A stretch of DNA of 64,000 bases from Bromus sterilis (Eukaryota; Streptophyta; Magnoliopsida; Poales; Poaceae). The translations under genes and the position numbers were made by a program. Below, one piece after another: positions 44,431 through 56,599 of the stretch. Every line of letters starts with the position of its first letter. Within the stretch, counting starts at the first letter, position 1. The stretch lies in assembly GCA_950022295.1 (NCBI GenBank), contig OX465598.1:2542001-2606000 (forward strand), read 5' to 3'. The notes beneath the pieces were generated by a model that saw nothing but the letters and a program-made list of their open reading frames with translations, had not been told where the DNA came from and searched no databases.

Positions 44431-46337
44431 GGGAGTGTCTAGGTCTCAATCGACTGAGACCTAACTAGGTCTCAGTCGAATGACGTTACCCTAGCAAATT
44501 TGGTATATTAAATGCCTTTGTTTTTCTGGGCTATAATTCATTTTGTTTGTGTGCTTGTTTGTTTTTTTGTTTTTTTGGTTTGAGGCTGGATAATTGAAGA
44601 ATCGGTTTGGCCTTCAGAAAAAAAGCGATGGAGGCAAGTAAAAGTCTTTCACTGCATTTTCGTTTTTTTATTTTCCTTATTTTTGTTTTTTTTCTTTTTT
44701 TATTTTCCTTATTTTTTGTTTTCCTTTCCTTTTCCTTTCTATTTTGTTTTAGCAATAAATATTTAAATTGTATTTGTTAAGTTTTAAAAATGTTTGCACT
44801 TCAAACTTTTATAATTCTAAAATTCGCACTAAATTTTAGTAATTTTATAAATATACGGTTGCGTGCTTGGTGTTGTACATCCAACTACCGCCGTTCCCAC
44901 TCACAAACAAACTCGATTATAGTTCGGTGTATGGGCGTGTGGTTTTGGGTCGGGCCTATAGAGATGCAGTTGTGTGCGTGGTGTTGGACATGAACGTCGT
45001 CCCCCTCCCCCCGCCACCGTCACTCACAAAAAAAATCTCAGTTGTGGTTCAGTGTGTGTGGGCGTGCATTTGCAGTTAGGTGTATAGAGATGCAGTTGCA
45101 TGCGCGGTGTTGGACATGCAACTACCTCGGGTTGCGGTTCGATGTATGGACATGCAATTGCGGTCGGTTCTATGCACATGCAGTTACATCTGGTTATACG
45201 GACATGCAGTTGCAGTCGGTTCTATGGACATGCAGTTGCACCCGGGTCTATAGACATATAGTTGCGGCCAGTTCTATGAACATGCAGTTGCGATCGGTTA
45301 TATGGACATGCAGTTGCGATCGGTTCTATAGACATGCAGTTGCGGTTGATTCTATAGACATGCAGTTGCGGTCGGCTCTATGAACATGCAGTTGCGGTCG
45401 GTTCTATGGACATGCAGTTGCACCCGGGTCTATAGACATGCAGTTGCGGCCGATTATATGAACATGCGGCTGCGGTCGATTATATGGACATGCAGTTGCA
45501 GTCGGTTATATGGACATGCAGTTGCGGTCGATTCTATGAACATGCACTTGCGGTCGATTCTATAGACATGCAGCTATAGTCGGTTCTATGGACATGCAGT
45601 TGCACCCGGGTCTATAAACATGCAGTTGCGGTCGGTTATATAAACGTGCAGTTGCGGTCGATTCTATGGACATACAATTGCGGTCGGTTCTATAGACATG
45701 CAGTTCCGGTCGGTTATATGGGCAGGCAGTTGCGGTCGATTCTATGGACATGCAGTTGCAGTCGGGTCTATAGACATGCAGTTGCGGTCGGTTATATGGA
45801 CATGCAGTTGCGGTCTGGTCTATGGACATGCAGTTGCCGCCGTCCTCGCTCGCAAACAAAAATCAATTGCGGGTCGATGTATGGCCGTACAGTTGCAACC
45901 GAGCGTATAGACATGTAATTGCGTGTGTGGTGTTGGTAAAAGATACTTGTTGCTCTTACAAAAAAACAAAGTGATCGTACACTAATAGTAACTGAAAAAA
46001 ACTAAAAAAAAAATTCTCCTTAAAAAATGAGCCCTTATTTTCACGGTTCTTTTATTTTTCCTTTCTTCCAAGAAAAATGGGCCCAAAGATATAAAAAAAG
46101 CACTAAAACAAAATAAAATAAAAAAGATGAGTGCTCTCTTACCCTAGCCCACAAAAAAGTGCTAGCTACCACGCCACAGCGCGAAAAAAAAACGCACATG
46201 TGCTGATCAGTGCTTTAGATGGGCCAAAAGAGAAACAAGCAGCTTAGCACGAATCTACATGTACCTTCATGATCCAATGGCTAGCGAGTCGACTAAGACC
46301 TAACTAGTTCTTAGTCGACTGAGAATTAGCCGATCCG
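44431..46337. mobile_element. non-autonomous Mutator-like element, 1,907 bp, carrying a minisatellite
   Basis: The insertion lies between TAAATGATA (44422-44430) and TAAATGATA (46338-46346), a perfect 9-bp target duplication. The uninterrupted site is preserved at 30259-30267 in copy 1 of the host repeat. Terminal inverted repeats extend about 49 bases with roughly 37 matches and contain the GTCTCAGTCGACTGAGAC-like palindromic words. No transposase frame. The interior holds a 26-bp array (45086-45840) and larger unit repeats on its left side. Confidence 0.88.
45086..45840. repeat. 26-bp minisatellite inside the Mutator-like element
   Basis: About 28 tandem units near ATGGACATGCAGTTGCGGTC + GGTTCT, with variants TATAGACATG and CACCCGGG. 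A larger, older unit of roughly 130 bases (with GTGTTGGACATG, CTCACAAACAAA and GATGTATGG) flanks it at 44870-45140 and 45835-45935, so the 26-mer seems to have expanded from part of that unit. Because 26 is not a multiple of 3, frames on both strands cycle and give spurious Cys-rich ORFs. Confidence 0.93.
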
Positions 46338-47834
46338 TAAATGATAACAACACAACAAGTAATTAAGCAAACGGGTAGGATCCTTTCTCTTTCTTCGGTT
46401 TTCTTCATAATTTTTTCTGTCACCTTTCATTGGTTTACTTTAAAGAAAAATGTCTACTTTTCTTGAATACACAATACACATATCTAGTGTACACGTGAAA
46501 TATATTTTTGATACACATTGATTTTTTTAATAAATGATTTACTTTTTTATTCAATACATATTTTGAATGGATGGTCAATATTTTTTCAAATACACATGAA
46601 ACATTTTATGGTATTATTTTTCAAACTAGGTGAACATATCTCACATTGTATAAATATATTTTTAAATGTCAAAAACATTTTTGAAAGACAAGAGTATTTA
46701 CTTAAAATATCAATTATTTTTTAATGGTAAGAAACATTTTTATAGAGTACACAAACTTTTTTATGCATTGTATAAACGTTTTTCATAAAAATTACATACT
46801 TTTTTAAAACACATGAACATTCTTTTGTGTAAGGAACATTTTCTTGAAAGCTATCAATTTTTAAAAAAATCATGCTAAATATTTTCATGTACCAAACTGC
46901 TTGGCGAGCCCATGGTTATCGGGCGTGCTTAGGTCAGTCAATTACCGACAAGTAATGTATGTGTAAAACACTATATCCATGGATCTTCAATCTTTGATGG
47001 TTATCAGCAACGGGTATACCTAGCTTATAGACCCTATAGCATCTGCCTCACCTAGAAGAGTTTTCCCACGTGTATCTACTGGATCGATGCATATTTTGTA
47101 TTTTCTTGTGCTCATTAGTTTTTTTTATCAATGTTTTGGTTATGGGTCTGGTATTTTAGGTTATTTCTGTACAAAAAAATGATTTTGGTTTTTGTTTCAG
47201 TTTTCTTTGTATTTTCACTTGTTTTATTTGTTTTTATTTTATTTTCCAATGATTTCCTTTCCTTTTTGGTTTACATTGATTTTTCTTTTCTCTTCTTTTA
47301 ACTTTTAAACTTTTTCTTTGTTTCTTTCGTGTTTTCTTTCTTTCTTTTTTCTTCAGGTTTCTTTGCAAAAAAAATCTTTATCGCCTTTCATTGGTTTTTT
47401 TAACACATGACTATTTTTCTTCAGTACACAATATACATATTCAGTGTGTATGTCAAACTTTTTTGATACACGTTGAATGGATGATTTGAATAGATGGTCA
47501 ACCTTTTTGAAGTACATGTTGAACATATGTTTATGGTAATAAATATTGTTAACACTACTTGATTTTTTTACATTGCATTTTTTTTCAAATTTGAATATTT
47601 AATGTAATTGAGATGATTATTATATTGTATGATGCTAGAACATTATTAAGTATTATGTGAATTGTTGTTGTATTAAGATTATATTGTTCAGAATCATGAT
47701 TTTGTCGTACGGGTTTAGGGCATCTATTCACCTAAGCCCACGCGGTACCGTAAATCTATTTTAGGTTAAAACGTGATTTTGAATAATATAATTTTAATAC
47801 AATATCAATATACATAAAACTTTTGTAGGACGTG

Positions 47835-48748
47835 TGTTGACAACGGTTTTTGGCACGGCAATAAACCTATATAAGATGACCTCAAATGAAGAAGTGCTAT
47901 ACATGAAAAAGTTGGGTATTGTCGATATGAACAACTTTGTAGTTCGAGCCATGATCATCCGACTCCATCTCAAGGGCCGAAACTATGTTGGAAGCGATAA
48001 GATCCTGACATTCGAAGTACTATTCGGGCAATTAGGCTTTCAAGACATCATCAAATGGAAAAATATTCCACATGGTTCGGCTTGGTCTCGTCGAACCGGT
48101 CGATTTTGGTTTTCTAATCATCTCAATTCGAGTTTGTATGCAAAAGTTACAGCCCTCGGAATACAACCCTGTCAAAGAGCAAAAAGTGACGCCCGGAGCC
48201 AGACACCTATACGATTGATGTCTGATGGAAAGCGTGAGGATTTCGACCCTCAAGATGGCACTGAATTAAAAAACGTTCAACATGAAAGTTCTTGGAAATT
48301 TCGAGAGCTACAACTTTGATGTTTTGAGTTTTTTCATCCGAGGTCGTTACAACCCCAAAACTACCAAAAACCGAACTGCTGTCCCATGCCCGCTTGTAAT
48401 CCGAGTTCGGATAAATTTGGAAAGATTTGGACGAGATTTGGAGTCCTTTTCTTATACGGAAAGTCCAGCTTCCTCATATATAGATGAGGTGACGGCCGAT
48501 TGAAAAACACAATCAACATATACCCAAAAACACATCTACTTTTCAAGTTCTACTTTTTGTCTAGTTCTTGGTAATCTTTGATGTTTTGCTCGTAAAGCAC
48601 CCGTTTCTTCTCCGAAATTGAAGATCTCTTTGTTGATTTGCTTGTAAATCATCCGTTCTTCGTAACGAAAAACGAAGTGGCGACTCCCTTACTCTAAACA
48701 ATTGCGCGGTGCAAGTCTGTGTTGCGTTGAACAAATTCTTCGTCAACA
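47835..48748 (+). mobile_element. solo LTR, 914 bp
   Basis: Termini TGTTGACAACGG and TTCGTCAACA (inverted TGTTGAC/GTCAACA), flanked by ACGTG on both sides (47830-47834 and 48749-48753). The unoccupied sequence occurs twice in copy 1 at 31988 and 33028. No internal domains, so it is a solo LTR. Orientation is a guess from a TATAGATGAGG-like box near 48478. A 161-codon frame (47834-48319) has no recognised domain and is taken as LTR sequence. Confidence 0.93.
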
Positions 48749-49786
48749 ACGTGATTTTTCGGGATCAATGTTCATGAGTATAGTTTATCGCCTCGCAGTC
48801 CTCAACGAATAGCGACTGGGCCAATCCATTTTTCTTGAATTTGTTTTTGCTGGTTTTATGCTGTCATAGTATTGTTTTGAGCTCGGTTCTTGGATTTTTT
48901 TTCCTTCCTGATTTTCTTTGGTCTTTTGTTTATCAATGGTTTAGACAGGACTATTTTTTCAGAATTTTTCTTTGTTTCTTTGTGATTCTTATTGCTTTAT
49001 TTCATTTCCTTTTCTACCGTTTATACACAGTTTATTTATTTATGAACTTTCATTAAACAAATATGTCTAATTTTCCAGTGGACAGTATTAATATTTCGTG
49101 TGCGCGTAATACATATTTTGTATACAAGTTGTACAATTTTAAAATAAATGTTTTACTTTTTATGTCAATACATGTTTATAATAGATGATCAATTTTTTTT
49201 GAAATACACGTAAATATTTTTATGGTAATATATATTGTTCAAACTGTGTTTACATTTTTTACACTGTATAAAATTATCTTAATATAATTTTTTTTGAAAC
49301 ATGAGAGTATTTCTTTAAATTTTCATTTGCATGTTCATAATTGTTTGCATGTTCATAATGGTACAAAAATATTATTTAATACACAAACATTTTTTATCTT
49401 TGTATATTCCAAAATTCACATAGTTTTTTAGAAACATAGGAATACTTTTTGTGTAAGGAACATTTTCTTGAAATCTATCATTATTTTTAAAAATTTACAA
49501 AATATTTATATACTATGTAATATTTTGGCAAATTAATATATTTTAAAATTTATATATATTCAATAAAAATAAAAATATTTCAAACATCAGCATACCATCA
49601 CGCAATAGTTGCTGCTCCAGAACAATGCATGTACGAATCTGCTTGACGCAAGAGTGCCCTATTTCTCGTTGGTGACCCCATGTTTACCAGGCGCGCCTAA
49701 GTCTAGTCTCTTGTGAGACCGAAGTTCAACTCGCCTCATGCGCCAACTGCCGGCAAAAATGTGCCTCTTATTCATTTATGACCTTG

Positions 49787-52700
49787 TGTGACGTCCCCAA
49801 AATCAAGTCGTGTACAATAATCATACATGCAAGGTACACGATCGAGATCAGGGACTCACGGTGAGATATCATAACACAACTCTACAAATAAAATAATACA
49901 AGCTGTTTAATACAAGCCAGGGGCCACGAGGGCTCGAATACAACAGTTCGAGAGCACAAAGTCAGCGGAAGCAATAGTATCTGAGTACAGACACAAGGGT
50001 ACAAGGTTGCCTTAAGAAGGCTAGCACAAATATCACAACGATCGAAAAGGCGAGGCCTCCTGCCTGGGAACCTCCAAACTACTCCTGGTCAAAGGGGAAC
50101 TCGACGTCGTAGAAGGCATCGGGGATCTTCATGTTGCGGTGGTCGGCATCGGGGATCTCCTGCACCTGGACTCCAACGTCGACTGCAGCGGCCGATCAGG
50201 CAAAACAGTAAAGGAAATAAAGCAGGTGAGTATCTAGTATACCCGCGAGTCTTACGTCCGCTACTAAGCATTATGCATTGTATCAACGGAAAGAAGAGGC
50301 TATATATAGTGAACCGAAAGACAGAAATTCAGAACAAGGGTAAGAAGCTAGGCCTATCGAAGACTAGCATCTTCCGACATCCCCGCGAGGAAGAAAACCC
50401 GGAACCATACAGTTTAATAATAATAGTTTCTAGTGGTAAGATCCAGCTTCAACATAAAGCGTTCTGTTACCGTGGACACGGCTATTCGAATAGATTAATC
50501 TTCCCTGCAGGGGAGCACTTGTGTTACAATACACGCACGGTTCTCCAGGGTGGCGGGAACCTTGTTAGGGGACGCTCCACCGAGGCTATCCGACACTTCA
50601 TAGCACATCTTTCAAACTCAACAGAGAGGCCATCCGCCGGTCTAAATCCTAAGTACGCCGAGCCTTGGACCCCAACCCGAACGTACTCCTGCACGGTGCG
50701 TGGCTGGCCGGTGAAGTTGAAGCAAATCCAAATAAGACACCACCGCGCGAGCAAATAAGACAACACCACTTCCCGGCGCAGGCCGCGGTACTGCTGACGT
50801 CTGAAGAGTCCTCGGACGACACTACGAAGCAAAGGAGCCCATAACTCGTAATTCCCACGGGTAGGTAGTGCGTACATGGCATATAGCCAACTCAAGACAT
50901 CCACTGAACCATTTAGCATTTTTAATTAACCTGCGTGACAACCGTTATCGTTGCCTCGACTTAACTGCGGACAACGACAGCAGCCAGGACTACCAGTACA
51001 TCGGTGCCTGCCCTGTCGTCCCACCAAGTCACTGCGGTTACCAACAAGGTGAACCGTCTCCTTACCTTATCTCGCGTGTGCTCCTGGAGGAGCTCGACTT
51101 TCGTAGTTTGGTAACTCTCGCGGCCAACGACCAGGGGCCAAGCACACCGGTACACTGGTCGTACCCTCCCTGTCGTCCCGTCGCAATACCACTCGCGGGC
51201 ACCGTTGGGTCGCCCGACTTCTTACCTTTAAGGACACCAGTTGGTTCGAGTCCCTACCATTAAGTGAAACCAGGAGGAATCACCCTCGATGGTACACTTG
51301 AGCTGGCTCGACTGAGACATCAGCGGGACGAACTAAAGAGGTAAACCTCGTATCATCCCGGTGATGCTACGCTACTGAGCCAACGAGAGTGAAATACGAG
51401 TCCATTCCACTCGTAAGCCAAACTCGAAGCGACTCGGCAGAGTCTCGCCGTTGTAGGTTCCCTAGGGCGTCTGCATTGAGTCGTACCTGTTGCAGTTGTA
51501 ATATATCGTTCCCACGATCACTCCCAGAGTGATCACGGCCCGCTATCTAATCCTAGCTAACAATGCGCAGGGCTCACTGCTGAATAATGCATAATAATAA
51601 TAATAGGCAGCATAGGATAAAGGAGGTACATCAAGGGGCGACAAAAACAGGCTATGCAATTGAATAGGATTGTAATCGTAGCAGCAGCAGTAACAATGCC
51701 TAGTGCAAGAAATGTACGGAAAGATAGGCGATATCTGGGGAAAAGAATGGCTCTGCTTGCCTGCAAGCTCGACAGTAGCGGTACGGTTGTCGACGAAGTA
51801 GTCGTACTCAGCAGCGGTGTAGTCGACGGCAGCAGCGGAGTCTACCGGAGATTAAGGGGGGGGAGAAACAATAAATACACAACAATAATAGCAATACAAA
51901 TGCAAGACATAGCAGATGAATTGTAAACGGGGTTCTAACGCAGTGCAATGCACGTTGCTCGGAACGGAAATTCATCCGGGGATGAAATACCGGCTCCGGG
52001 TGATTATCGGACAAGGTGTCCGGAGGGGGGAAGATATCATGCCGGAGGTGTCGTGGACACCCGACACATATGTGGGTGGTGTATCCGGGTTAGTTGATCT
52101 ATTCCGAACAACTTTCGTGTTCAGAATAAATTCATCCGGATACTTTAACATTATCGAACGATTTATCGGACAGCCGGTCCGGAGGGGGACGGTTCGATGT
52201 TCGTTGTGTTAGAGGGGTGTGGTTGGTATACGGATAGCGTATTCGTATTCGTTATATTTTTTCGATCAATTTTGATATACAAATTATTTTCATCTGAATT
52301 ACGGTTTAAAAGATATTGAATTTCCAAATAAAAACAATTTTAAATGAATTTTGGAATTTCTTTTAATATTTATTCCAACATTATCCATAAGGTTGACTGG
52401 TCAAACAGACTAGTGGGACCCCACTGTCATACACTCAATGTTAATATACTAAAGGAAAATATTTCTGTTAATAAAAAAATAGCTAGGGCCCATTGTCATT
52501 GGCTTAGTCTAATAAAACTAATTTCTTTTATTTAACCAGAGGGGTAGGTCCCACTTGTCATTGTCTCACCATTATTAGCAATTTTTATCCTAGCTTAATT
52601 TAGAGGTGGGGGCCACTGTCATTGACTAGGGGGTTATCTATTAGTTTTAATTATCTAAATAGCAGCGGGGCGGGGGCACCTGTAAGTGGGGGTTAGGGGG

Positions 52701-54471
52701 CTTAACTAATCCTGCCATTAGGGGGGGTTAGTTCACTGGTTAAATAACCAGTGCCCTCACCGGCGAGCAGGGAACGGGGCACGGCCGTCGTGTGCACGCC
52801 GACGCGGCGGCGCAACTTCAGCGGGCGAGCGCGGCGTGGACTGCGGTGGGTGGCCAGGGGCGCACGGGACGCCGGGAGCGCAGTCGCGGTGAGTACCGTG
52901 GTGGGCGAAGCCACGACGGCGAGGCCGTTCCGGTCAGGAAAGGGAGCGACCGCGGCGGGGGCGTGCACTTGAGGCACGCGTGCGGCTAGGGGGGCACGAG
53001 GGCGTGGCAGGGGCGCCAGGGGCGCACGCGGGCGGGCGGAGCCGCGCGAGCCCGCATAGGAGCTTGAGCTCCGGCGGCAATGGCGACCAAGCACGGGGCG
53101 ACCACTACGGCGATGAATTGAGGCGGGGAAGGGGAGGGTTCAGAGGTGGAGCTCACCAGGAGCATGGGGTGGAGGTCAGGAGAGGCGGAGAAGAACCACA
53201 TGCGACGAATTTGTTCGGAGGAGTGCGGCGGCCGTGGTTGGGGAACAGCCAAATTCGCGGTGTGCGCGGTGCCTCGGCTCGAGCTATACCATTTGGGAGG
53301 CGAGGACGCCCATGACGCAGCTTCGGGACACGCCACTTTGGCGCAGGAGGCCCGGTGGCCGCGTCGGACATGGAGAGGTGGCCATGGCGACGACTGGCGC
53401 AGCGGGGAAGAAGCAGGGGAGGGGGTTTGTCGATCTAGGGTTCCATGGGGGGGCTCGGGGGGGGGGGGGTCTAATATCCATGGGGGGGGGCAGGTGGAGG
53501 AGGGGAGGGAGCAGGTGAGGGTGGGGGCGGCCATGGCGTGGCCACAGTGGCCATGGCCATGTCCCGACGGGGTGGGGTAGTTGGGGGTAGGGGAGAGAGA
53601 AGAGAGGGGGGGCTGGGCCCGGGTGGGCCTCGCCCCGGGCGGGATTTGGGGTTTTCTATTTTTTTTGTTTCCATTTCTTTTTTGTTCTATTTCTTTTCTG
53701 TTTTAATTTATTTTAGCTAGGTTTTGATTTTTGTAAAATGTTATAATTGCACCTATATTAGTGTTACACTTTAACATGATGCCACAAAAAGTTTGGTACA
53801 AAAATAAAATCCTTTAGACCTTTAAACTATTTAATTTGAGGTAAAAGCTATTATTTTGCTACTGTTTTTATTTATCTACATTATTAAAACATGGTAATAA
53901 AATCCCAAATCACTTTTATTATGACCTACAGATTATTAGGCATTTTATAAAATTGTTTCCATAATTTTTAGTTCATTTAAAATTCCCACTTGTTTATTTT
54001 ATTCCATGGCAATTTAACAATTTCCCACTATTGTTTTTATTTTAAACATTATTCCTTTATATTACTATACCATTTTTAATAAAACAACCATTGTTATATT
54101 ATCATGGCTTAAGATTGCTAGGCATTTTATAAATAGATTCCATTATTTTGGTTCAACTAAGATTTCCATTTTTATATTAACTTTCAAAATAATTTTTGAT
54201 GACACCACAAGATTGGTTTCACAATCAACATAGACTTGTGATTATTCTAATGACTAAGGGTGACTTGGTTTAACCATGATCATGTTGATTGACTGGCATC
54301 CACAATTTTTTTGGAGCAAGATTTACAATCCACACTTATTTGAAAATTTTATCAGGGTTGAAATTTGACAGAGCTATGATCAAAGGTGATCATGGCTTGA
54401 TCATCAACAGTAATGATCACGAACAGTGGAATCACTGTAGCGATTACTGTACTGGATCTGAGGGTGTTACA
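49787..54471 (-). mobile_element. very long solo LTR, 4,685 bp
   Basis: The plus strand starts TGTGACGTCC and ends GGGTGTTACA (minus-strand start TGTAACACCC). Flanks are CCTTG at 49782-49786 and CCTTG at 54472-54476, a perfect 5-bp duplication. Its left half is distantly similar to the gypsy LTR at 4273 (ATCTGAGTACAGAC, CTGCCTGGGA, GGACACGGCTATTCGAATAG), and it also carries a GC-rich block at 52640-53640. No primer site, gag or pol exists, so it is a solo LTR. Orientation is inferred from the similarity to the LTR at 4273. Confidence 0.92.
52640..53640. other. GC-rich block in the long solo LTR
   Basis: Like 6840-7790, this is a GC-rich, CpG-rich block with long G runs (53450-53490) and several overlapping open frames on both strands. 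None has a domain I can name. Confidence 0.5.
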
Positions 54472-54705
54472 CCTTGATGCCTGCTTGTGCTTCTTATTCA
54501 TCTATTCGGTGACTAGCGAAAATGTTTCTCTATTTGGGTGTGCATCACAGTGTATGTATATTATATAATTTTTCATACCAGTTAAAATGTGTCATTTCCT
54601 ATCAAAAGAGATTGTACCATTTCTTCTTTTCACTATATGTGATTATGTGCATGGTACAAGCTTGACCACCAACAACAACTTGCTAGCATGGATAAGATAT
54701 GAATG
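54472..54705. repeat. segment duplicated at 63120-63359
   Basis: CCTTGATGCCTGCTTGTGCT onward runs colinear with 63120-63359, with scattered differences and a small extra stretch (CCTTATTGTTGAACAGGGC) in the second copy. The second copy is intact across the point where the solo LTR sits in this one. Confidence 0.92.
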
Positions 54706-54929
54706 TTAAAAACCTTCTTTACTCTCGCTATTTTTCTGGGCTTCCTACCTAGTATAGAGAAAAGGATAACCTGGGCCGAGGGCCCCTGCCGTCTGGGGCC
54801 CCAGGGCTGGTGCCCCGTTTGGCCGTCCTATGGGCCGGCCCTATCATCATCTCATGTTTTTGCTGGAACAAAGACATCAATGGTGGCCATGGGTGCATCA
54901 TCTATTGATGGTGGTTCCCAAACTAATGT

Positions 54930-55430
54930 TTACTAATCATGAACGCGTTGCGCTGCTCATCATTGGCGAGCTAGCCCCGATGGTGTCCACCTCGTATGAA
55001 GAAGCTAGATGCAATGATGACGGAGGCGCCAACGATTGTGACACTTTGTAGTCCATGAGAGGAGACAATATACTGAGGTCAATGAAGCCTTGTTGATGAT
55101 CTGCTCCCATGTACATGGGAATGGCATACGGTGACTTCACACCTTCTTCAATCTGATGCTATTATGAAAGATCCTACAAAGCACCTACTCTTCCTACAAA
55201 CATACATAAATTAAATCAGTGCAAATCAATTATGATTAGTAGCATGCCCCCAGGTGGGACGTTGTTGTTGAAGAAGCCACTCACATTGTGATTCACCTCC
55301 CATATAGTAGATCTGCCAGAATTTGAGGATTCAAGTGCCCCTTTCCATCTCATGAAATTTTGGACACAATAACTCAAACAGTCCTTAACTCCAATATTTT
55401 TCTTTTCCATCCATTCGTAATTTGGAAGTG
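54930..55430 (-). pseudogene. possible NAC C-terminal remnant
   Basis: The minus-strand stretches EVNHNVSGFFNNNVPPGG (about 55310-55250) and DLSILSPLMDYKVSQSLAPP (about 55080-55020) have the Ser/Asn/Pro-rich style of NAC C-terminal activation regions, and they lie downstream of the NAC N-terminal remnant on the same strand. No C-terminal motif is diagnostic. The link is inference from strand and order. Confidence 0.35.
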
Positions 55431-55799
55431 AATTAACACGATTGTATTTCGTGATGACATTGACTCACATGACTCACTATTAAGAAAATTACCAATGATT
55501 TTTTACTTTGGACCCATAGTTTCAAGGAACCTAGTCAAAATAGACCGCTATGTCATGAAGAATTTACCTTTCCTCGTGCATCAGTGCAATCTTGTAATTA
55601 TTTCCATGTATTGGCTTATTTGAGTAATATTCAGGAGAGGAAAAAAGTAGTCAACTATATATGGGCATATGGATTATTCATGATTACCACTACTCTCAAT
55701 TTATTATATACCATGGAATTCGCGTTGATGGTGGCAAGGGTGGGTAGATCTAGTGCCATCTGCTTGCCGCTCCCGAGCCTGTCCTCGTACTTGAACTAG

Positions 55800-56199
55800 T
55801 CGGTCTCCCCCCCCCCCTAGGCGCCCTGCCCTGGTAGAAGACAAGTGTCTTCTTCATGGCAATGATCATGGGACGAGGGTGGAAGATCTCTTTGTCCTTT
55901 CCTGTGGATTTCCAGTAGCCAGAAGGTTTTGCCCGGTTGGTCCGTATCCCGATGGAGAACTTGTGATCCTTTTGGGAGTAAAAGTATCACTCCATCTCCC
56001 CCATCTTTGCCTTCCCCGACAACTCCCACGGCTCATACTTGTTTAGATCCGCCTCCTCGATCGCAGCCGCAATGAAGGATTCTTCAAGAACCTTGGGGAT
56101 AAGGTACGAGATGATGATCTCCTTCTCCGTCGGGTGCAAACTGAAGCCCAGTGGTAGCTCCAACTGCTGATGCTGTTGAACTTGAAGGTGGCCTTTCAT
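55800..56199 (-). pseudogene. NAC transcription factor gene, broken
   Basis: From ATG at 56199 the frame reads MKGHLQVQQHQQLELPLGFS then the NAC subdomain A-B residues (HPTEKEIIISYLIPKV, EEADLNKYEPWELSGKAKMG). The expected EWYFY reads E-stop-YFY: the Trp codon is TGA at 55989-55987. After it the frame goes on through subdomains C and D (IGIRTNRAKPSGYWKSTGKD, MIIAMKKTLVFYQGRAPRG) up to a run of 11 G (55817-55807). The next expected residues lie in a shifted frame, with a further TAG. Intact NAC proteins bind DNA through this 150-residue domain. The copy has at least one nonsense codon and one frameshift. Confidence 0.87.
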
Positions 56200-56409
56200 T
56201 GTGGAGGATTTCCGTGCAATGGATTCTTGGTTGAGATGCAGGTATTGAAGGCAGCCATAGACTTGTATGTAACTTTGGAAGGAACTTAATGAGGTAGGAA
56301 TATATGAGGAGACACTTAAATAGGAGTGAATGTATGTATTGACAAGGCGCTTGCGAGAGAAGCCTCAACATACTCTGGCAATTGTATAAAAATTTGATCT
56401 ACTAGCACC

Positions 56410-56445
56410 AACAATGGATGGATAGATAGATAGATAGATAGCTTC
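56410..56445. repeat. (GATA)n microsatellite
   Basis: GATGGATAGATAGATAGATA and further GATA units upstream of the NAC remnant, in a likely promoter region. Confidence 0.9.
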
Positions 56446-56599
56446 CTCGCCTTTACAACTATGTGTTGCTTGTCGTGATGTGGGGCCACACCCTGATGAT
56501 GACAAGTAGCTCGGTTTCTCGAACCTGCAAGACATGCCATGCGAAATTGCATAGTGACCAGGCCTAACATAATCTTTTACTTCTTGTTTTTGTTCAAAT

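Larger units (their letters stand above)
44160..49780. repeat. AT-rich interspersed repeat, copy 2 (interrupted)
   Basis: Colinear with 30013-33650: CATAAGAAGCACGATCGTGC at 44172, AGGCCAACGAGCTTTTCAG near 44369, then after the Mutator-like insertion AACAACACAACAAGTAAT, GGTTATCAGCAACGGGTAT near 47000, and after the solo LTR CTCGCAGTCCTCAACG near 48792. It lacks the 'ACTAGATGATGCCCCGC' segment of copy 1. From 49080 to 49780 it continues with CACAAACATTTTT-type words and no gene. Confidence 0.7.

Noticed and set aside
45042..45918. Cys/Arg-rich ORFs on both strands in the 26-bp array
   Set aside because: A 26-bp period gives open frames by repetition; they are not conserved proteins.
47834..48319. 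161-codon ORF
   Set aside because: Starts on the target-site/LTR boundary and lies wholly in the solo LTR; no known domain.
52986..53580. 182- and 144-codon ORFs in the GC-rich LTR block
   Set aside because: Overlapping on both strands, Pro/Arg/Gly-rich, no domain; explained by GC content.
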